Assembly (NCBI GenBank): GCA_025201845.1
Contig: MU603979.1
Location: forward strand, 1 to 64,000
Direction of reading: 5' to 3'
From: Martensiomyces pterosporus
Taxonomy: Eukaryota; Kickxellomycota; Kickxellomycetes; Kickxellales; Kickxellaceae
Length of the DNA: 64,000 nt
Part shown: one piece after another, positions 40,463-51,964 of the stretch
Layout: each line of letters begins with the position of its first letter
How positions within the stretch are numbered: position 1 is the first letter of the stretch
Notes under the pieces: generated by a model
The model's database searches: none
Seen by the model: the letters and a program-made list of their open reading frames with translations, nothing else
What the model was told of the DNA's origin: nothing
Position numbers and translations under genes: made by a program

Positions 40463-43400
40463 ATGAGTGCCGACAGCAGCGACAAGGACAGACAGCTTCC
40501 GTCATCGCTCGATGGCGAGCACAGGGTCCGCGTGTGTATCGATCGCGGCGGGACATTCACCGACTGCGTGGGCGTGTTCCCCGTCGAGCCCACCGCAGAA
40601 AACCCAGCAGGCGAGCGCACTGTGGTCGTCAAGCTGCTCTCCGAGGACCCCGCCCACTACCCCGATGCACCGCGCGAGGGCATCCGGCGCATCCTCGAGC
40701 TTGCCACTGGCAGGCCTCATCCGCGCGACGCTCTGCTGGACACCAGCAACTTGGAGTCGATTCGGATGGGGACCACCGTGGCCACGAATGCCCTGCTCGA
40801 GCGGAAGGGAGAGCCATGCGCGCTGGTCATCACCAAGGGGTTCCGCGACTTGCTCAAGATCGGAAACCAGGCGCGGCCAAGAATCTTCGACCTCTCGATA
40901 ACAAAGCCCGATGTTCTGTACCAGGAGGTGGTCGAGGTCGATGAGAGGGTCACGCTGGCCGGCTACACGATGGACCCCCGAGGCATGTACGCTACCGCTG
41001 ACCTGAGCGATGCTGTCGAGGGCAAGTCGGGCGAGCGCGTCAAGGTGCTTGCGACCCCCGATTGGGAGAAGGTCAGGGAGCAGCTCCAGCAAGTGTACGA
41101 CGGCGGCATCAAGAGCATCGCCGTGTGTCTGCTGCACTCGTACACGTTTGTGGCACACGAGGAGGAAATCGGCAAGATTGCAAGGGGCATCGGGTTCACG
41201 CACATCACGCTGTCGTCAGAGCTCGTTCCTATGATCAAGATCGTGCCTCGCGCGCACTCTGCCACAGCCGACGCCTACCTCACCCCGGGAATCCGCCGCT
41301 ACGTCGATGGCTTTGCCAGTGGGTTTGATTCCGGATTTGGGAGCGTGCGTGTCGACTTTATGCAGTCCGACGGCGGCCTTGCTCCTGTCGACCACTTCTC
41401 GGGTCTCCAGGCTATTCTGTCTGGCCCTGCTGCCGGCGTCGTTGGATATGCAGTGACATCGTTCAGCGAGGCCGAAAGAGTCCCCGTCATTGGCTTTGAC
41501 ATGGGCGGCACGAGCACCGACGTCAGCAGGTTCGACGGTCGGTTCGAGCATGTGTTTGAGACCACCACCGCCGGCGTCACCATCCAGGCACCGCAGCTGG
41601 ACATCAACACCGTGGCTGCTGGCGGAGGCTCGCGCCTGTTCTTCAGGAACGGCCTCATGATGGTCGGCCCAGAGAGCGCAGGCGCACACCCCGGCCCAGC
41701 GTGCTACCGCAAGGGCGGCCCGCTTGCTGTCACCGACGCCAACCTTCTTCTTGGCAGACTGCGCGCCGAGCACTTCCCCAACATCTTTGGCGAGAACGAG
41801 GACCAGCCGCTGGACCTTGACGCCACCCGCACGCTGTTTGCCGAGCTGGCCGGCCGCATCAACGATGGAATTCGTGCGGAGCGCAGGTCCCTCGGCCAGA
41901 GCTACGAGGACAAGTCCGTCGAGGAGATTGCTCTGGGTTTCTTGCAGGTGGCCAACGAGACCATGTGCAGGCCCATCCGCGCACTCACCGAAGCCAAGGG
42001 CCATGATGTGCAGAGGCACGTTCTGGCGTGCTTTGGGGGTGCTGGCGGGCAGCATGCGTGCGCGGTAGCCGAGAACCTGGGCATCCGCCGTGTCTTTGTC
42101 CACCGCCTGGCATCGGTGCTCTCGGCTTATGGACTGGGTCTTGCCGAAGTCGTCAACGAGGAGCAGGCGCCTGCTGCAGACACGTGGACTGCCCAGACCC
42201 AGCCGGCACTCCTATCGCGCCTCGCTGGGCTCGCTGATACATGCCAAGGGAAGCTCACCGAGCAAGGGTTCACCGACAAGCAGATCAGGGTCGACCGGTT
42301 CCTGAACATGCGCTATGACGGAACCGATACCTCTCTGATGGTCCCCGAGCCCGAGGACGGCGACTTTACCGCTCGCTTCGAGTCCATGCACCAGCGCGAG
42401 TTTGGGTTTGTTCTCCATGGCCGCGCAATCATCGTCGACGACTTGCGTGTGCGCTCCATGGGCAGCCTAACTGACGTGAAGTACGGCGAGGTGTACGACG
42501 AGCTGCGCGGGCTGGGGCTGGTGCCGGCGAGCAAGTCTGCTGAACACCCGGCGTTCGTCGAGGAGGTGCCCGTGTACTTCCAGGGCGGGTTCCGCGATAC
42601 AGCCATTTTCAGGCTGGAGAAGCTTGTTCCAGGCGAGGTTGTCCGCGGTCCTGCGATCGTCCTTGACCGCAACAGCACCGTCTTGGTCGAGCCTGGATGG
42701 ACGGCAGCAGTGACCTCGACGCAGCTCGTCCTTGAGCACAGCAACAGCGACAGTGGCAGCCAGGCGGACAGCAGCACTAGCCGTGCGCATGCCTCCACTG
42801 ACCTCGATCCTATCCAGCTCTCTGTGTTTGCTCACCGGTTTATGAGCATCGCCGAGCAGATGGGCCGGACGCTGGAGAAGACCAGCGTCAGCACGAACAT
42901 CAAGGAGCGGCTGGACTTTTCGTGCGCGCTTTTCGACCAGCTAGGAAACCTGGTAGCCAACGCCCCGCACATCCCCGTGCACCTCGGATCGATGTCCCAT
43001 GCTGTGCAGTTCCAGATCCAGCGGTTCTCTGGCGACCTTCACGAGGGCGATGTCATCATGGCCAACCATCCCCAGGCAGGCGGCTCCCACTTGCCCGACA
43101 TCACAGTCATCACTCCTGTGTTCAAGGACGGCAGGGTCATCTTCTTTGTGGCCTCGCGTGGCCACCACGCAGACATTGGCGGGATCTCGCCAGGAAGCAT
43201 GCCGCCCACCTCGAAGGAGCTGTTCCAGGAGGGCGCGAGCATCATGGGCATGAAGATCGTCAAGCAGGGCGAGTTCCAGGAGGGCGAGGTTATCCGCGTC
43301 CTTCTGGAGGAGCCCGCCAAGCACCCTGGGTGCAGTGGCACGCGCAACCTGAAGGACGTCATGTCCGACCTCAAGGCGCAGATCGCAGCCAACCACCGCG

Positions 43401-44410
43401 GAATCGCGCTTGTCCACCAGCTCTGCGCAGAGTACGGTCTTGACGTGGTGCAGGCGTATATGGCGCACATCCAGCGCACCGCAGAACTGGCTGTTCGCTC
43501 GCTGCTCCGCAGCACACGCAAACAGCGGGGCACTGGTCGGCTGGCTGGCAGCGACTTTATGGACGACGGCAGCCAGATCGTGCTCAGCGTCGAGATCGAG
43601 GAGGACGGCAGCGCTCTGTTTGACTTCACTGGAACCACGCCCGAGGTATACGCCAACACCAACGCGCCGCCCTCAGTCACCTACAGCGCCATCATCTACT
43701 GCCTGCGCTGCATGGTGCAGAGCGAGCTTCCTCTCAACCAAGGATGCCTGGCTCCGGTGAAGGTCATCATCCCGGAATACTCCCTCCTGTCGCCCTCGGC
43801 CACCGCAGCCGTGGTGGGCGGCAACGTGCTTACGTCGCAGCGGCTGTGCGACACCATCCTCTCCGCCTTTGGTGCGGCGGCCGCGTCCCAGGGCTGCATG
43901 AACAACCTCACCTTCGGGATGCCCGTCGTGGAGGAGGGAGGCAGGCGGCTGGAGGGCTGGGGATACTACGAGACGATCGCCGGCGGACATGGCGCTGGCC
44001 CTACGTGGGACGGACAGAGCGGCGTGCACACGCACATGACAAACACGCGCATCACCGACCCTGAGATCCTGGAGCGCCGGTACCCCGTCATCCTGCACCA
44101 GTTCTCGCTCCGCGAAAACACAGGCGGCAAGGGGCTCCATACGGGCGGCGATGGCTGTGTGCGCGACATCGAGTTCCTCGAGGCGATGAGTGTATCGCTT
44201 CTGACCGAGCGGCGTGTGTTCTCGCCCCCTGGCTTGGGCGGCGGAGAGAATGGTGCTCGGGGCATCAATCTCTGGAAGCGCGCTGTGAGGGACGGCGAGC
44301 GCGAGTTCCAGGTGCTCAATATGGGCGGAAAGAACACGGTGTTTGTCAGTCCCGGCGACCACATCGTGGTTCTGTCGCCTGGAGGCGGCGGCTACGGATC
44401 CGCTCACTAG
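40463..44410 (+). CDS. 5-oxoprolinase (ATP-hydrolysing)
   Basis: The ATG at 40,463 gives 1315 residues, close to the usual 1290. The first half is hydantoinase/oxoprolinase [18 protein letters not shown] near residue 25 and [16 protein letters not shown] near 345 are phosphate-binding loops of the ASKHA-like ATPase fold, and [13 protein letters not shown] near 530 is typical. The second half (from about 780, [20 protein letters not shown]) is the B domain with [30 protein letters not shown] and [17 protein letters not shown]. The enzyme opens 5-oxoproline to glutamate with ATP in the glutathione cycle, in the cytosol. The two halves are fused, as normal for eukaryotes; a Ser-rich linker ([14 protein letters not shown]) joins them. 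An upstream in-frame ATG at 40,373 would add 30 residues without family similarity. Convergent with the RecQ gene (124 bp). Confidence 0.95.
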   Translation: MSADSSDKDRQLPSSLDGEHRVRVCIDRGGTFTDCVGVFPVEPTAENPAGERTVVVKLLSEDPAHYPDAPREGIRRILELATGRPHPRDALLDTSNLESIRMGTTVATNALLERKGEPCALVITKGFRDLLKIGNQARPRIFDLSITKPDVLYQEVVEVDERVTLAGYTMDPRGMYATADLSDAVEGKSGERVKVLATPDWEKVREQLQQVYDGGIKSIAVCLLHSYTFVAHEEEIGKIARGIGFTHITLSSELVPMIKIVPRAHSATADAYLTPGIRRYVDGFASGFDSGFGSVRVDFMQSDGGLAPVDHFSGLQAILSGPAAGVVGYAVTSFSEAERVPVIGFDMGGTSTDVSRFDGRFEHVFETTTAGVTIQAPQLDINTVAAGGGSRLFFRNGLMMVGPESAGAHPGPACYRKGGPLAVTDANLLLGRLRAEHFPNIFGENEDQPLDLDATRTLFAELAGRINDGIRAERRSLGQSYEDKSVEEIALGFLQVANETMCRPIRALTEAKGHDVQRHVLACFGGAGGQHACAVAENLGIRRVFVHRLASVLSAYGLGLAEVVNEEQAPAADTWTAQTQPALLSRLAGLADTCQGKLTEQGFTDKQIRVDRFLNMRYDGTDTSLMVPEPEDGDFTARFESMHQREFGFVLHGRAIIVDDLRVRSMGSLTDVKYGEVYDELRGLGLVPASKSAEHPAFVEEVPVYFQGGFRDTAIFRLEKLVPGEVVRGPAIVLDRNSTVLVEPGWTAAVTSTQLVLEHSNSDSGSQADSSTSRAHASTDLDPIQLSVFAHRFMSIAEQMGRTLEKTSVSTNIKERLDFSCALFDQLGNLVANAPHIPVHLGSMSHAVQFQIQRFSGDLHEGDVIMANHPQAGGSHLPDITVITPVFKDGRVIFFVASRGHHADIGGISPGSMPPTSKELFQEGASIMGMKIVKQGEFQEGEVIRVLLEEPAKHPGCSGTRNLKDVMSDLKAQIAANHRGIALVHQLCAEYGLDVVQAYMAHIQRTAELAVRSLLRSTRKQRGTGRLAGSDFMDDGSQIVLSVEIEEDGSALFDFTGTTPEVYANTNAPPSVTYSAIIYCLRCMVQSELPLNQGCLAPVKVIIPEYSLLSPSATAAVVGGNVLTSQRLCDTILSAFGAAAASQGCMNNLTFGMPVVEEGGRRLEGWGYYETIAGGHGAGPTWDGQSGVHTHMTNTRITDPEILERRYPVILHQFSLRENTGGKGLHTGGDGCVRDIEFLEAMSVSLLTERRVFSPPGLGGGENGARGINLWKRAVRDGEREFQVLNMGGKNTVFVSPGDHIVVLSPGGGGYGSAH

Positions 44411-44534
44411 AAACTCACACATTTGATATTCTCTTTACTTTTGGAACTGGGAATAACATATTTACACATCCTTGACAAGGCACAGGCGAGCATTGTGAGA
44501 CGCACTAAAGGCTGCACGCCAGAGGCCGCACTCC

Positions 44535-46655
44535 TCATTCGCCTTTGGCGGAGCTGTGCGCTTTTGTCCGTGCCCCTTTGCCACGAGCCGACATCTCCGG
44601 CAGGGAGTCGGCGGCAAACTCGATGTTGAGCGGACCAAGCCCATCGGTCTGATCCACAGTGCGGCCAACGACGAACCGGTACGGCTCAGCAATATCCAGG
44701 TAGGCGTTTGTTGTGTACCCGCTATGGCTGAACTTTTCCGCTAGCACGCCCTTAGCAACAAGCTTGCTGACAATGTATCCGCAGTCGTGCTGCTGCATCG
44801 GGATAAACTCTGCCTGGTTGCTTTTCGCAAGAGAAGCAATCCTTGGCACCTTCTCGAGTCCGTGGCCACGGTAGTACTTGTACAGCTTGGCAAGAGTGAT
44901 GCGCTCCTCGCCGGCGGCATGGATGATGTTTATAATCGATATCGCGCTGGATGCGCAGTCAACCGCCACAACCTCTGGCTTGCTAAGACAAAAGTCGCAC
45001 ACGCCGCATGGCTCCTCTTCCTCTCTGCCATCCGCCGGGCCTGGCGCTGCGCCGTGGTATCCATCGGCATCCACCGGCTTATTCAGCGACGACTGCAGGG
45101 CCCACAGGTGGGCTGGTGCGTCCTGCAGATACGACTGAAGAATCAGTTTCCGGCACCTGTGGCGGCACTCCGCATAGTTGATCATCGCGCGGGCCATCCT
45201 AAGACCCTCCACCGACTGCCCCTCAAAGCCCCAGCTCGCCAGCTTGGACGAATCCATCGATCGGTAGAACAGGACGCAGTCAGCGGGCTCCCCATCTCGC
45301 CCAGCTCGCCCAGACTCCTGGTAGTAGTTTTCAAGCGTCTTTGGCGCCGTGTGGTGGGCGACAAACCGAACGTCCAGCGAATTGATGCCCATGCCAAATG
45401 CATTGGTGGCCACAATGATCTGGACCCTTCCCGTCCTCCACAGCTGGTGCAGCTGCTCCTTCTTCTCCCGCTCCAAGTTGCCGTAGTACAGCCCAGCCGA
45501 AAACCTCTTTACCGGGTTCTCGCAAAGCAGGCACGTCATCTCGTATGCATCATTTCTAGTCGCGCAATATATAATGCCCCGGTCCCTCGAGTGGTGCCTG
45601 ACTATCCACTCTATGACCTGCATCCGCTGGCTTGACAAGCTGTCAACCTTACGCACGACGCTGTAGTGGAGGTTCTTGCGCCACAGCGGGGACGTATAGA
45701 CGATCGCGCTGGGTCTTTCCACGCCGCCCTCGACTCCCAGGATTCTACGCACGCTCGTCAGCACGCGAGGGGGGCAGGTTGCCGAGAGCGCTAGTAGAGG
45801 GACATCGGGGAACATGTACTTGAGCATCCCAAGCTTGTTGTAGTCAGGCCGGAAGTCATTGCCGTACTCGCTGGCGCAGTGGCACTCGTCGATGACGATG
45901 CGCGAAAGCCGCCCAGCCGCATGCACCTTTTCAATTAGCGCAATGAACTGCTTGCCCGAGACAATTTTTTCCGGCGAGACATAGAGCAGCCGCAGCCCAC
46001 CAGGAGTCGCAGGCGCATTCGTCGCGGAAGCCCCACTGTCTGTACGCCGGCGCTTTGCCGTTGGGATCATCTGCTTTATCTTGTCTTTGATCTCCGCCGG
46101 GTTCTTTGACTCTGACGTGAATGCCTCGGCATCGATGCCCAGCTCCTTGAGGTGGAACACCTGGTCGTCCATCAGCGCAATGAGCGGCGACACAACCAGC
46201 GTCAGTCCAGGCGAAACGAGTGCAGGCAGCTGGTAGCAGAGCGACTTGCCCCCGCCTGTGGGCATAATCACCACAACGTCACGTCCGTCCAAAGTAGCGT
46301 TGATGACAGTCTCCTGGTTGCCCCTAAACGAGGAAAGTTTAAACACGCTATGCAGCAGCTCCTGGACCCTTGGCGACCAGGCAAAGAACGGTCCCTCGTA
46401 CCCAACCTTTAGCTTCTCGTTGTCTCTGGATTGCGCTTTCCGTGCTGTTTCGTCAATCTCGCTGTTCAGCGCTTCAATGCCCTTGGCCAGCTCTCGCCGC
46501 TTTCGACCCAGCTTTGCTATTTGTCTGTCTACCTCAGCTAGCTCCCTTTGGAGTTGCTGCTTCCTGGCGAGTGCATCGCTGCTTGCTGTGCCCTCGTCAG
46601 GCGCAAAGTCGCTCTCATCGTCGCTGTCGCTGATATACATCGCCGCCGATACCAT
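44535..46655 (-). CDS. RecQ-family DNA helicase, RECQ1-like
   Basis: The ATG at 46,655 gives 706 residues in one exon. A coiled-coil N-terminus (about 28-75) precedes the helicase core, as in human RECQ1: MPTGGGKS (131-138), VVSPLIALMDDQ, DECH (256-259), SATCPP, FGMGINSLDVRFVAHH and ENYYQESGRAGRDG. A zinc-binding part follows with CRHRC and CGVCDFC, then a winged-helix-like region (ITLAKLYKYYRGHGLEK). No HRDC domain is present. RecQ1-type enzymes unwind 3'-tailed DNA and resolve replication intermediates in the nucleus. Oddities: the aromatic-rich loop reads ASEYGNDFRPDY instead of SQWGHDFRPxY, and a 20-residue Ala/Thr/Pro insert (about 200-219) sits in the first RecA domain. It diverges from the RCC1-like gene over 276 bp. 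Confidence 0.92.
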   Translation of the reverse strand: MVSAAMYISDSDDESDFAPDEGTASSDALARKQQLQRELAEVDRQIAKLGRKRRELAKGIEALNSEIDETARKAQSRDNEKLKVGYEGPFFAWSPRVQELLHSVFKLSSFRGNQETVINATLDGRDVVVIMPTGGGKSLCYQLPALVSPGLTLVVSPLIALMDDQVFHLKELGIDAEAFTSESKNPAEIKDKIKQMIPTAKRRRTDSGASATNAPATPGGLRLLYVSPEKIVSGKQFIALIEKVHAAGRLSRIVIDECHCASEYGNDFRPDYNKLGMLKYMFPDVPLLALSATCPPRVLTSVRRILGVEGGVERPSAIVYTSPLWRKNLHYSVVRKVDSLSSQRMQVIEWIVRHHSRDRGIIYCATRNDAYEMTCLLCENPVKRFSAGLYYGNLEREKKEQLHQLWRTGRVQIIVATNAFGMGINSLDVRFVAHHTAPKTLENYYQESGRAGRDGEPADCVLFYRSMDSSKLASWGFEGQSVEGLRMARAMINYAECRHRCRKLILQSYLQDAPAHLWALQSSLNKPVDADGYHGAAPGPADGREEEEPCGVCDFCLSKPEVVAVDCASSAISIINIIHAAGEERITLAKLYKYYRGHGLEKVPRIASLAKSNQAEFIPMQQHDCGYIVSKLVAKGVLAEKFSHSGYTTNAYLDIAEPYRFVVGRTVDQTDGLGPLNIEFAADSLPEMSARGKGARTKAHSSAKGE

Positions 46656-46931
46656 TTGAACTGAGAAAATGCCGAAAAGAGGAGGAGGCTAGCGCAAGAT
46701 GGAAGCACAGCCAAGAGAGCTGTGGCTGCCGAAAGAAAATGCGCAGGCAGCAGGCGCTTTGGTGGGCTGCGCCGGTTCGCCAGCTCGAAAAAGCCTGGCA
46801 TTCGGCTCACCCGCAAAGGACAGGCGATAAGATGCAGCAGCAGGTATGGTTCCCGCCCAAACGGCGCACCCTTTTCTACCCACCCTGCCTTATTTCCTCG
46901 CTCTATTTCCAAGCTCCTTATTCGCCTTAGC

Positions 46932-48254
46932 ATGTACCGCGCTCTGTCCAGCCATGCGCTGCGCAGCAGTGCCCGCTCTGGTCTCCGATCGCAAGCATAC
47001 TCGTCAGTTACAGCGTGGGGCGCATATGTGGGCCGGTTTGCGGCGACCCCTACGCCTACTGCTGCCAATGCCAGCAGCCACGCTAGCAGCTCGACAGGCT
47101 CTGCTGGACTTGAGACGCATGCACGGACAGCACCAACACGGCTCTCCCTGGAGATGCTCTTTGGGAGCGACGTAGCTTCTGCAGACGTTTGCATCACCGC
47201 AGTTGGAGCTGGAGTCAGGCATGCGCTGATTGCCGCAAATGTTGGCGGAATCGACTCCAAGACCAGCTTGCTCGGATTCGGGATCAACCGCTGCAAACAG
47301 CTTGGCGGCGAGACCAGGGCGCCCACCACTGCAGGTGCGGCATTGCTGCGTCAAACAATCGAGGGCAAGGTCGTTCAGATAGCGTGCGGACGCGAGCACA
47401 GCGCGATCCTAGTCGAGAAAAACGACGGCACCCGGAAAGTCGTTATGTGTGGAGGCAACGCCTATGGCCAACTCGGATTCGAGCCACACCGCCCGTCGGA
47501 GACTCCCGAGCTTCAGACGTCTGCTCTGCGCGATCTGTCGGCCCTTAGCGACGTGCTTGCTCCAGCAGAGGTACCAGTGAAGATCCAGTGCGGGCTCGAT
47601 CATACGGCTATTCTCACCTCTGCTGGACGTGTGTTTGCAATGGGCTGGGGTGCCGACGGACAGCTGGGTGCTGGGGCTGGATCAACTGCAGACCACGCAG
47701 CGCCAGTCCAGGTTGTTGGTGTGGATGGCAAGCAGCGAATTGTGGATATTTCCTCGACAACCGACTTCACGCTGGCGCTCACAGAAGACAGCACGCTGTA
47801 CTACTGGGGCAATGCGGAGTACGGCCAGTGCATGACTGGCGAGAAGATCGACCGGGTGCTGAGCGCCATGCGCGTGCCGTTTTCGCAAGGCAAGGCTGCA
47901 AGCATCGCTGCTGGAGGATCGCATGCCTTGGTTCTGGATAGCTGCGGGCGAGTGCATGTGTGTGGGTACGGCGCACTTGGGCTGGGGCCAGACACCATAT
48001 CGGTGCTGCATCCAGCGGCCATCAAGGGCATTGAAGGCGTGACGTTTATCGCTGCGTCGACGGATAGGTGTTTGGCCATCGACGATGAGCGGCGAGTGTA
48101 CTCGTGGGGACTAGGAAACACCGCTGGGCGGCTGGGCAACGGCACGGTGTCGGAAAATGCGTTTGCTCCGCAGCAGCTGGACGTGGACCCTGAGCTGGTT
48201 GACCCACAGCTAGTTGGGCTTGGAAACGACATCTGCATCATTGCCAGAAACTAA
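46932..48254 (+). CDS. RCC1-repeat protein, probably mitochondrial
   Basis: The ATG at 46,932 gives 440 residues. Residues 1-45 are Arg/Ser/Ala-rich (MYRALSSHALRSSARSGLRS) and look like a mitochondrial presequence. Several RCC1 blades follow, with repeated G..GHALVL-like and WG.G..GQLG-like motifs (IQCGLDHTAILTSAGRVFAMG, GADGQLGAGA, SIAAGGSHALVLDSCG, YSWGLGNTAGRLGNG). The beta-propeller is a binding scaffold; nuclear RCC1 is the Ran exchange factor, whereas the targeting-like start suggests a role like RCC1L/Fmp25 in mitochondrial assembly or ribosome biogenesis. This is inferred from the N-terminus and not from a direct match. Confidence 0.82.
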   Translation: MYRALSSHALRSSARSGLRSQAYSSVTAWGAYVGRFAATPTPTAANASSHASSSTGSAGLETHARTAPTRLSLEMLFGSDVASADVCITAVGAGVRHALIAANVGGIDSKTSLLGFGINRCKQLGGETRAPTTAGAALLRQTIEGKVVQIACGREHSAILVEKNDGTRKVVMCGGNAYGQLGFEPHRPSETPELQTSALRDLSALSDVLAPAEVPVKIQCGLDHTAILTSAGRVFAMGWGADGQLGAGAGSTADHAAPVQVVGVDGKQRIVDISSTTDFTLALTEDSTLYYWGNAEYGQCMTGEKIDRVLSAMRVPFSQGKAASIAAGGSHALVLDSCGRVHVCGYGALGLGPDTISVLHPAAIKGIEGVTFIAASTDRCLAIDDERRVYSWGLGNTAGRLGNGTVSENAFAPQQLDVDPELVDPQLVGLGNDICIIARN

Positions 48255-48356
48255 AACACTTTGGTATTCTACATGTAAACAAAAGCAACCGATGGAAATG
48301 GCATTGAGACGCAAAAAGAGAGCATTAGAATGGAGCTTGTCCCAGAAGCCGGGCCT

Positions 48357-49034
48357 TCAGCGAGGGGGCCGGATTCTGCTGCCTGCTGTAGAAGGTATGG
48401 AGCGGCCACGGCCACGGCCGCCACGGCCAGCCGGAGCAGCACCAGGCCTTGCACTTGCTGCTGACGACGAGCCGCCGTGCGCGTATCCAGGCGGGGGTCT
48501 ACGGCCGGGCCTGATGCCAGGGCGAGTAGGCGGCCGTCTAGCTGCGCTGTTAGCAGCATTGGCGGCAGCGGCTTCGGCTCTCTGCCGCTCTCTCTCCTTC
48601 TCCTCGGCCTTAATCCTCTCCCTCTTCATCTCCTCCTCGCGCTCCCTACGCTCGGCCTCCTCCTGCCGCTGGATATCCCGTTGAATGAGGTCGTTGAGCT
48701 TCACGGTATCCATTGCACCTCCCTGCCACTCGTCGTTGGCTAGGAAAACCTGGTTGTGTGCTGTCTGCGAGAGAATGCGCACCCAGATATCTAGCAGCTG
48801 GGTTGTTTGGCTGACGTTGCTGTTGAAGTACTTCATCTGGTGCTGCACGTTCTCAATCCCCTGGTTCATCTTGCTGAGTGCTCGCCGAACACGCCGGAGC
48901 TCCTCCAGCTCTGTGTCCACCACTTCCTCCTCCCCTTCCTCTCCAGCCTCGCTTCCGTCTGCGATTTGGTCATTTGGGAACACGTCCAATTCGTCGTGGT
49001 CGTCGCTGTACACACTAGTGTCCTCTATGTCCAT
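48357..49034 (-). CDS. DUO1: DASH/Dam1 complex subunit Duo1-like
   Basis: The ATG at 49,034 gives 225 residues. An acidic N-terminus (about 1-40) is followed by the Duo1 helical core (about 40-110): LEELRRVRRALSKMNQGIENV, NSNVSQTTQLLDIWVRILSQTAHNQ, the part that places Duo1 in the DASH ring. A highly charged helix (QRQEEAERREREEEMKRER) then leads to a Gly/Arg/Pro-rich tail (RPGIRPGRRPPPG, RGGRGRGR). Duo1 is one of the ten subunits of the fungal DASH complex that couples kinetochores to microtubule ends. The RG-rich tail is not a usual Duo1 feature. The gene is convergent with RCC1 (102 bp between stops) and tandem to Hsp104. Confidence 0.75.
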   Translation of the reverse strand: MDIEDTSVYSDDHDELDVFPNDQIADGSEAGEEGEEEVVDTELEELRRVRRALSKMNQGIENVQHQMKYFNSNVSQTTQLLDIWVRILSQTAHNQVFLANDEWQGGAMDTVKLNDLIQRDIQRQEEAERREREEEMKRERIKAEEKERERQRAEAAAANAANSAARRPPTRPGIRPGRRPPPGYAHGGSSSAASARPGAAPAGRGGRGRGRSIPSTAGSRIRPPR

Positions 49035-49288
49035 ACCGCTGTCTTGAGTCGTGTATCTCTAACGAGTGTGTTGCAAAATGCGGAGGAGCAAGAAAGCAAG
49101 TCGGCAATGACTAAATGACGGAAGGGTAAACAAACCAGAAAATTCAGTCAAACCAAAAATCAGGCCTATATACAAGGGCTGTGCCCCATAGATAACAGTA
49201 GTTGGCTATACAAATTCATTGAAAAATACTGTAGACAGAAACGAAATGGAGGTGAAGAAAAAATTCGACATCAAAAGAGAGGCATGGC

Positions 49289-51964
49289 TTACTCCGCCAT
49301 GGCGGTGTCTCCGTCGTCCTTGGCATCGACCTGGAACACGAAATCATCGGGAACGCCGTCGATATGGCTGATGCTGACAACGCTGTGGTCCCTGAGCGAT
49401 CCCCTGATGATCTCCTTGGACAGCGCAGTGACTAGGTGCTTCTCCAAGAACCGCTTGATCGGACGCGCGCCATACAGCGGGTCGTAGCTTTCCTTGAGGA
49501 CATGGTCGATGGCCGCGTCATCGATGGTCAGGGAGATGTCGCGGTCCTCCAAGCGGCTCTCGATCTGCGACATCTGCAAACGGATGACACTGCGCAGGTT
49601 ATCGTACCCAAGGCGGTTGAACACGACGATTTCGTCGAGGCGGTTGAGCAGCTCAGGACGCAAGGTGCGCTTCAGGTCGCTCATGACGGAGTCGCGCACA
49701 GCCTCAGGCAGCTCGCCGGTGTCGGTGTACGACGGGTTGGTCTCCGTCGTGTACTTGAGGATCTTGTCCTGGCCAATGTTCGAGGTCAGGATGATGACGC
49801 ACTGGGTGAAGTCGATCACACGGCCCTGGCCGTCGGTGAGCCGGCCGTCGTCAAGAAGCTGCAGGAGGATGTTCAGCACGTTGGGGTGTGCCTTTTCGAT
49901 CTCATCGAACAGGATGACGGAGTAAGGGCGCTTGCGCACCACCTCGGTCAGCTGGCCGCCTTCTTCGTAGCCAACATACCCAGGAGCACTGCCGATCATG
50001 CGCGAGACCGAGTGCTGCTCCATGTACTCCGACATGTCCAGGCGCACCATATACCGCTCGTTGTCGAAAAGCTCGCGCGCCAGCGCCTTTGCTAGCTCTG
50101 TCTTGCCGGTTCCCGTGGGGCCCAGGAAGAGGAAGGAGCCGGTTGGCTGGTTGGCACGCGACATGCCGGCGCGCGACCTCAGAATGGCATCCGAAACTGC
50201 ATCGATGGCGCGGTCCTGGCCGACGACCGACTTCTTCAGGCGATCGGCGAGAGTCATCAGCCGCTCGACCTGCGACTGGTTGAGTCTCTGAACAGGAATG
50301 CCAGTCCACCTGGCAATGACCTCGGCGACCTGGTCGGGGCCGACGATGGAGCTCAGCATCTCCTGCTTGATCTCGCCGCTGGCCACCATCTCCTCGTGCT
50401 TGGCCTGCTTGGCCATGAGCTCGTTGATGCGGTCGCGGAGCTCTGGGATGGCGTAGAACTCGTAGTCGGCGGCCTTTTGCAGGTCCTGGCGACGGCGCGC
50501 CTCCTCAGCCTTGTGGCGCAGAGCCTCCATTTTTTGGTTGGCGGCGCGGATCTCGTCCAGCAGCCCCTTCTCCTGCTCGTAGCGTAGCTTGAGCGGCTGC
50601 AGCTCCTCGTTGAGCTGCGCGATCTCCTGGCCAACGACTTCGAGGCGCTTCTTCGACGCGTCGTCCTTCTCCTTCTGCAGCGCGGTGCGCTCGATCTCGA
50701 GCTGCAGGATCTTGCGTTCCAGGTGGTCGATTTGCTCGGGCTGCGAGTCGAGCTGCACGCGGGTCCACGCCATCGCCTCGTCAATGACATCCAGGGCCTT
50801 GTCGGGAAGCCGGCGGTTGGTGATATAGCGGTCGGAGAGCTGGGCGGCAGTGACGAGCGCAGAGTCAAGGACCTTGACGCCGTGGTGCGTCTCGTAGCGC
50901 TCCTTGAGTCCGCGCAGGATGGATATGGTGTCCTGGACAGTGGGCTCGCTGACATTGACCTTCTGGAACCGCCTCTCGAAGGCAGCGTCCTTCTCGACGT
51001 ACTTCTGGTACTCGTCGTCGGTGGTGGCGCCGATGACGCGGATCTCGCCACGCGCCAGCATGGGCTTGAGCAGGTTTGCCGCATCCATGGCCCCGTCGGT
51101 CTTGCCGGCACCCAGGACGAGGTGGATCTCGTCGATGAAGAGGATTGCGCCGCCCTCGCACTCAGTGACTTCCTTGAGCACGGCCTTCAGGCGCTCCTCG
51201 AACTCGCCACGGTACTTGGCGCCAGCAACCAGCGCACCCATGTCGAGGGAGAACAGATGCGTTTGGAGGGTCTTGGGCACGTCGTTGGCGACGATGCGCT
51301 GGGCCAGGCCCTCCACAATCGCCGTCTTTCCCGTGCCGGGGGGGCCCGCAAGAATGGGGTTGGACTTGTTGCGGCGGCACAGGATGCGGATGACCTGGCG
51401 GATCTCGTCGTCGCGGCCAATGATCGGATCGATCTTGCCGCTCTCCACCTGCTTGATCATGTTGACGGCGTACTTGCTCAGCGCATCAAAGTTGGCCTCG
51501 GCGTTCTTCGAGTCGACCTTCCTCGACCCCCTTGCCTTCTTGATCGTCTCACGAAGCTGCTTCGGGTTGATGCTGGCGCGGCCAAGTATGTCGACGACCG
51601 ATTTTTCATAGGACATGGCCGTCAGGAAGGTGTCGACCGCAATGAGGGAGTCGCCCATCGCCTGCATTTCCTTTTTGGCCTGCGGGAAGCACTCGTAGAA
51701 GTTGCGGCTGAACCCAGGCTGCGCTGGAGCCGGGTCCTGGGCCGGGAGCTTGGCGATGGCGCTGCGGACGGCGCGCTCAAACTCGATCGGCTGGCCGCCC
51801 ATCTTGTCGATGATGCTCTTGAGGTAGCCGTCGTCCTGGTCCCAGAACGCCATGAGGAGGTGGGCGGGGTAGACGTCGACGTTGTTGTTCTCGGTGGCCT
51901 TCTCCATGGCCGACTTGATGCCCTCGAGCATCTTGTCCGTGTATTCGTCTTGGTTAAACGACAT
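49289..51964 (-). CDS. HSP104: Hsp104/ClpB disaggregase
   Basis: The ATG at 51,964 gives 891 residues in one exon. Domains: Clp N domain (1-150), first AAA+ module with GPPGTGKT (about 205-212), GAVDAA-type sensor and ATTDDEYQK, a coiled-coil middle domain (about 405-525, [18 protein letters not shown]), second AAA+ module with GPTGTGKT (about 612-619), [22 protein letters not shown] pore loop region and [10 protein letters not shown] at the C-terminus. The ClpB/Hsp104 family extracts proteins from aggregates in the cytosol with Hsp70; loss makes fungi heat-sensitive. The C-terminal end is acidic but lacks the DDLD cochaperone motif of yeast Hsp104 and ends DTAMAE. A minus-strand TATATAA lies at 52,091-52,098. 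Codon use is strongly biased. Confidence 0.96.
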   Translation of the reverse strand: MSFNQDEYTDKMLEGIKSAMEKATENNNVDVYPAHLLMAFWDQDDGYLKSIIDKMGGQPIEFERAVRSAIAKLPAQDPAPAQPGFSRNFYECFPQAKKEMQAMGDSLIAVDTFLTAMSYEKSVVDILGRASINPKQLRETIKKARGSRKVDSKNAEANFDALSKYAVNMIKQVESGKIDPIIGRDDEIRQVIRILCRRNKSNPILAGPPGTGKTAIVEGLAQRIVANDVPKTLQTHLFSLDMGALVAGAKYRGEFEERLKAVLKEVTECEGGAILFIDEIHLVLGAGKTDGAMDAANLLKPMLARGEIRVIGATTDDEYQKYVEKDAAFERRFQKVNVSEPTVQDTISILRGLKERYETHHGVKVLDSALVTAAQLSDRYITNRRLPDKALDVIDEAMAWTRVQLDSQPEQIDHLERKILQLEIERTALQKEKDDASKKRLEVVGQEIAQLNEELQPLKLRYEQEKGLLDEIRAANQKMEALRHKAEEARRRQDLQKAADYEFYAIPELRDRINELMAKQAKHEEMVASGEIKQEMLSSIVGPDQVAEVIARWTGIPVQRLNQSQVERLMTLADRLKKSVVGQDRAIDAVSDAILRSRAGMSRANQPTGSFLFLGPTGTGKTELAKALARELFDNERYMVRLDMSEYMEQHSVSRMIGSAPGYVGYEEGGQLTEVVRKRPYSVILFDEIEKAHPNVLNILLQLLDDGRLTDGQGRVIDFTQCVIILTSNIGQDKILKYTTETNPSYTDTGELPEAVRDSVMSDLKRTLRPELLNRLDEIVVFNRLGYDNLRSVIRLQMSQIESRLEDRDISLTIDDAAIDHVLKESYDPLYGARPIKRFLEKHLVTALSKEIIRGSLRDHSVVSISHIDGVPDDFVFQVDAKDDGDTAMAE

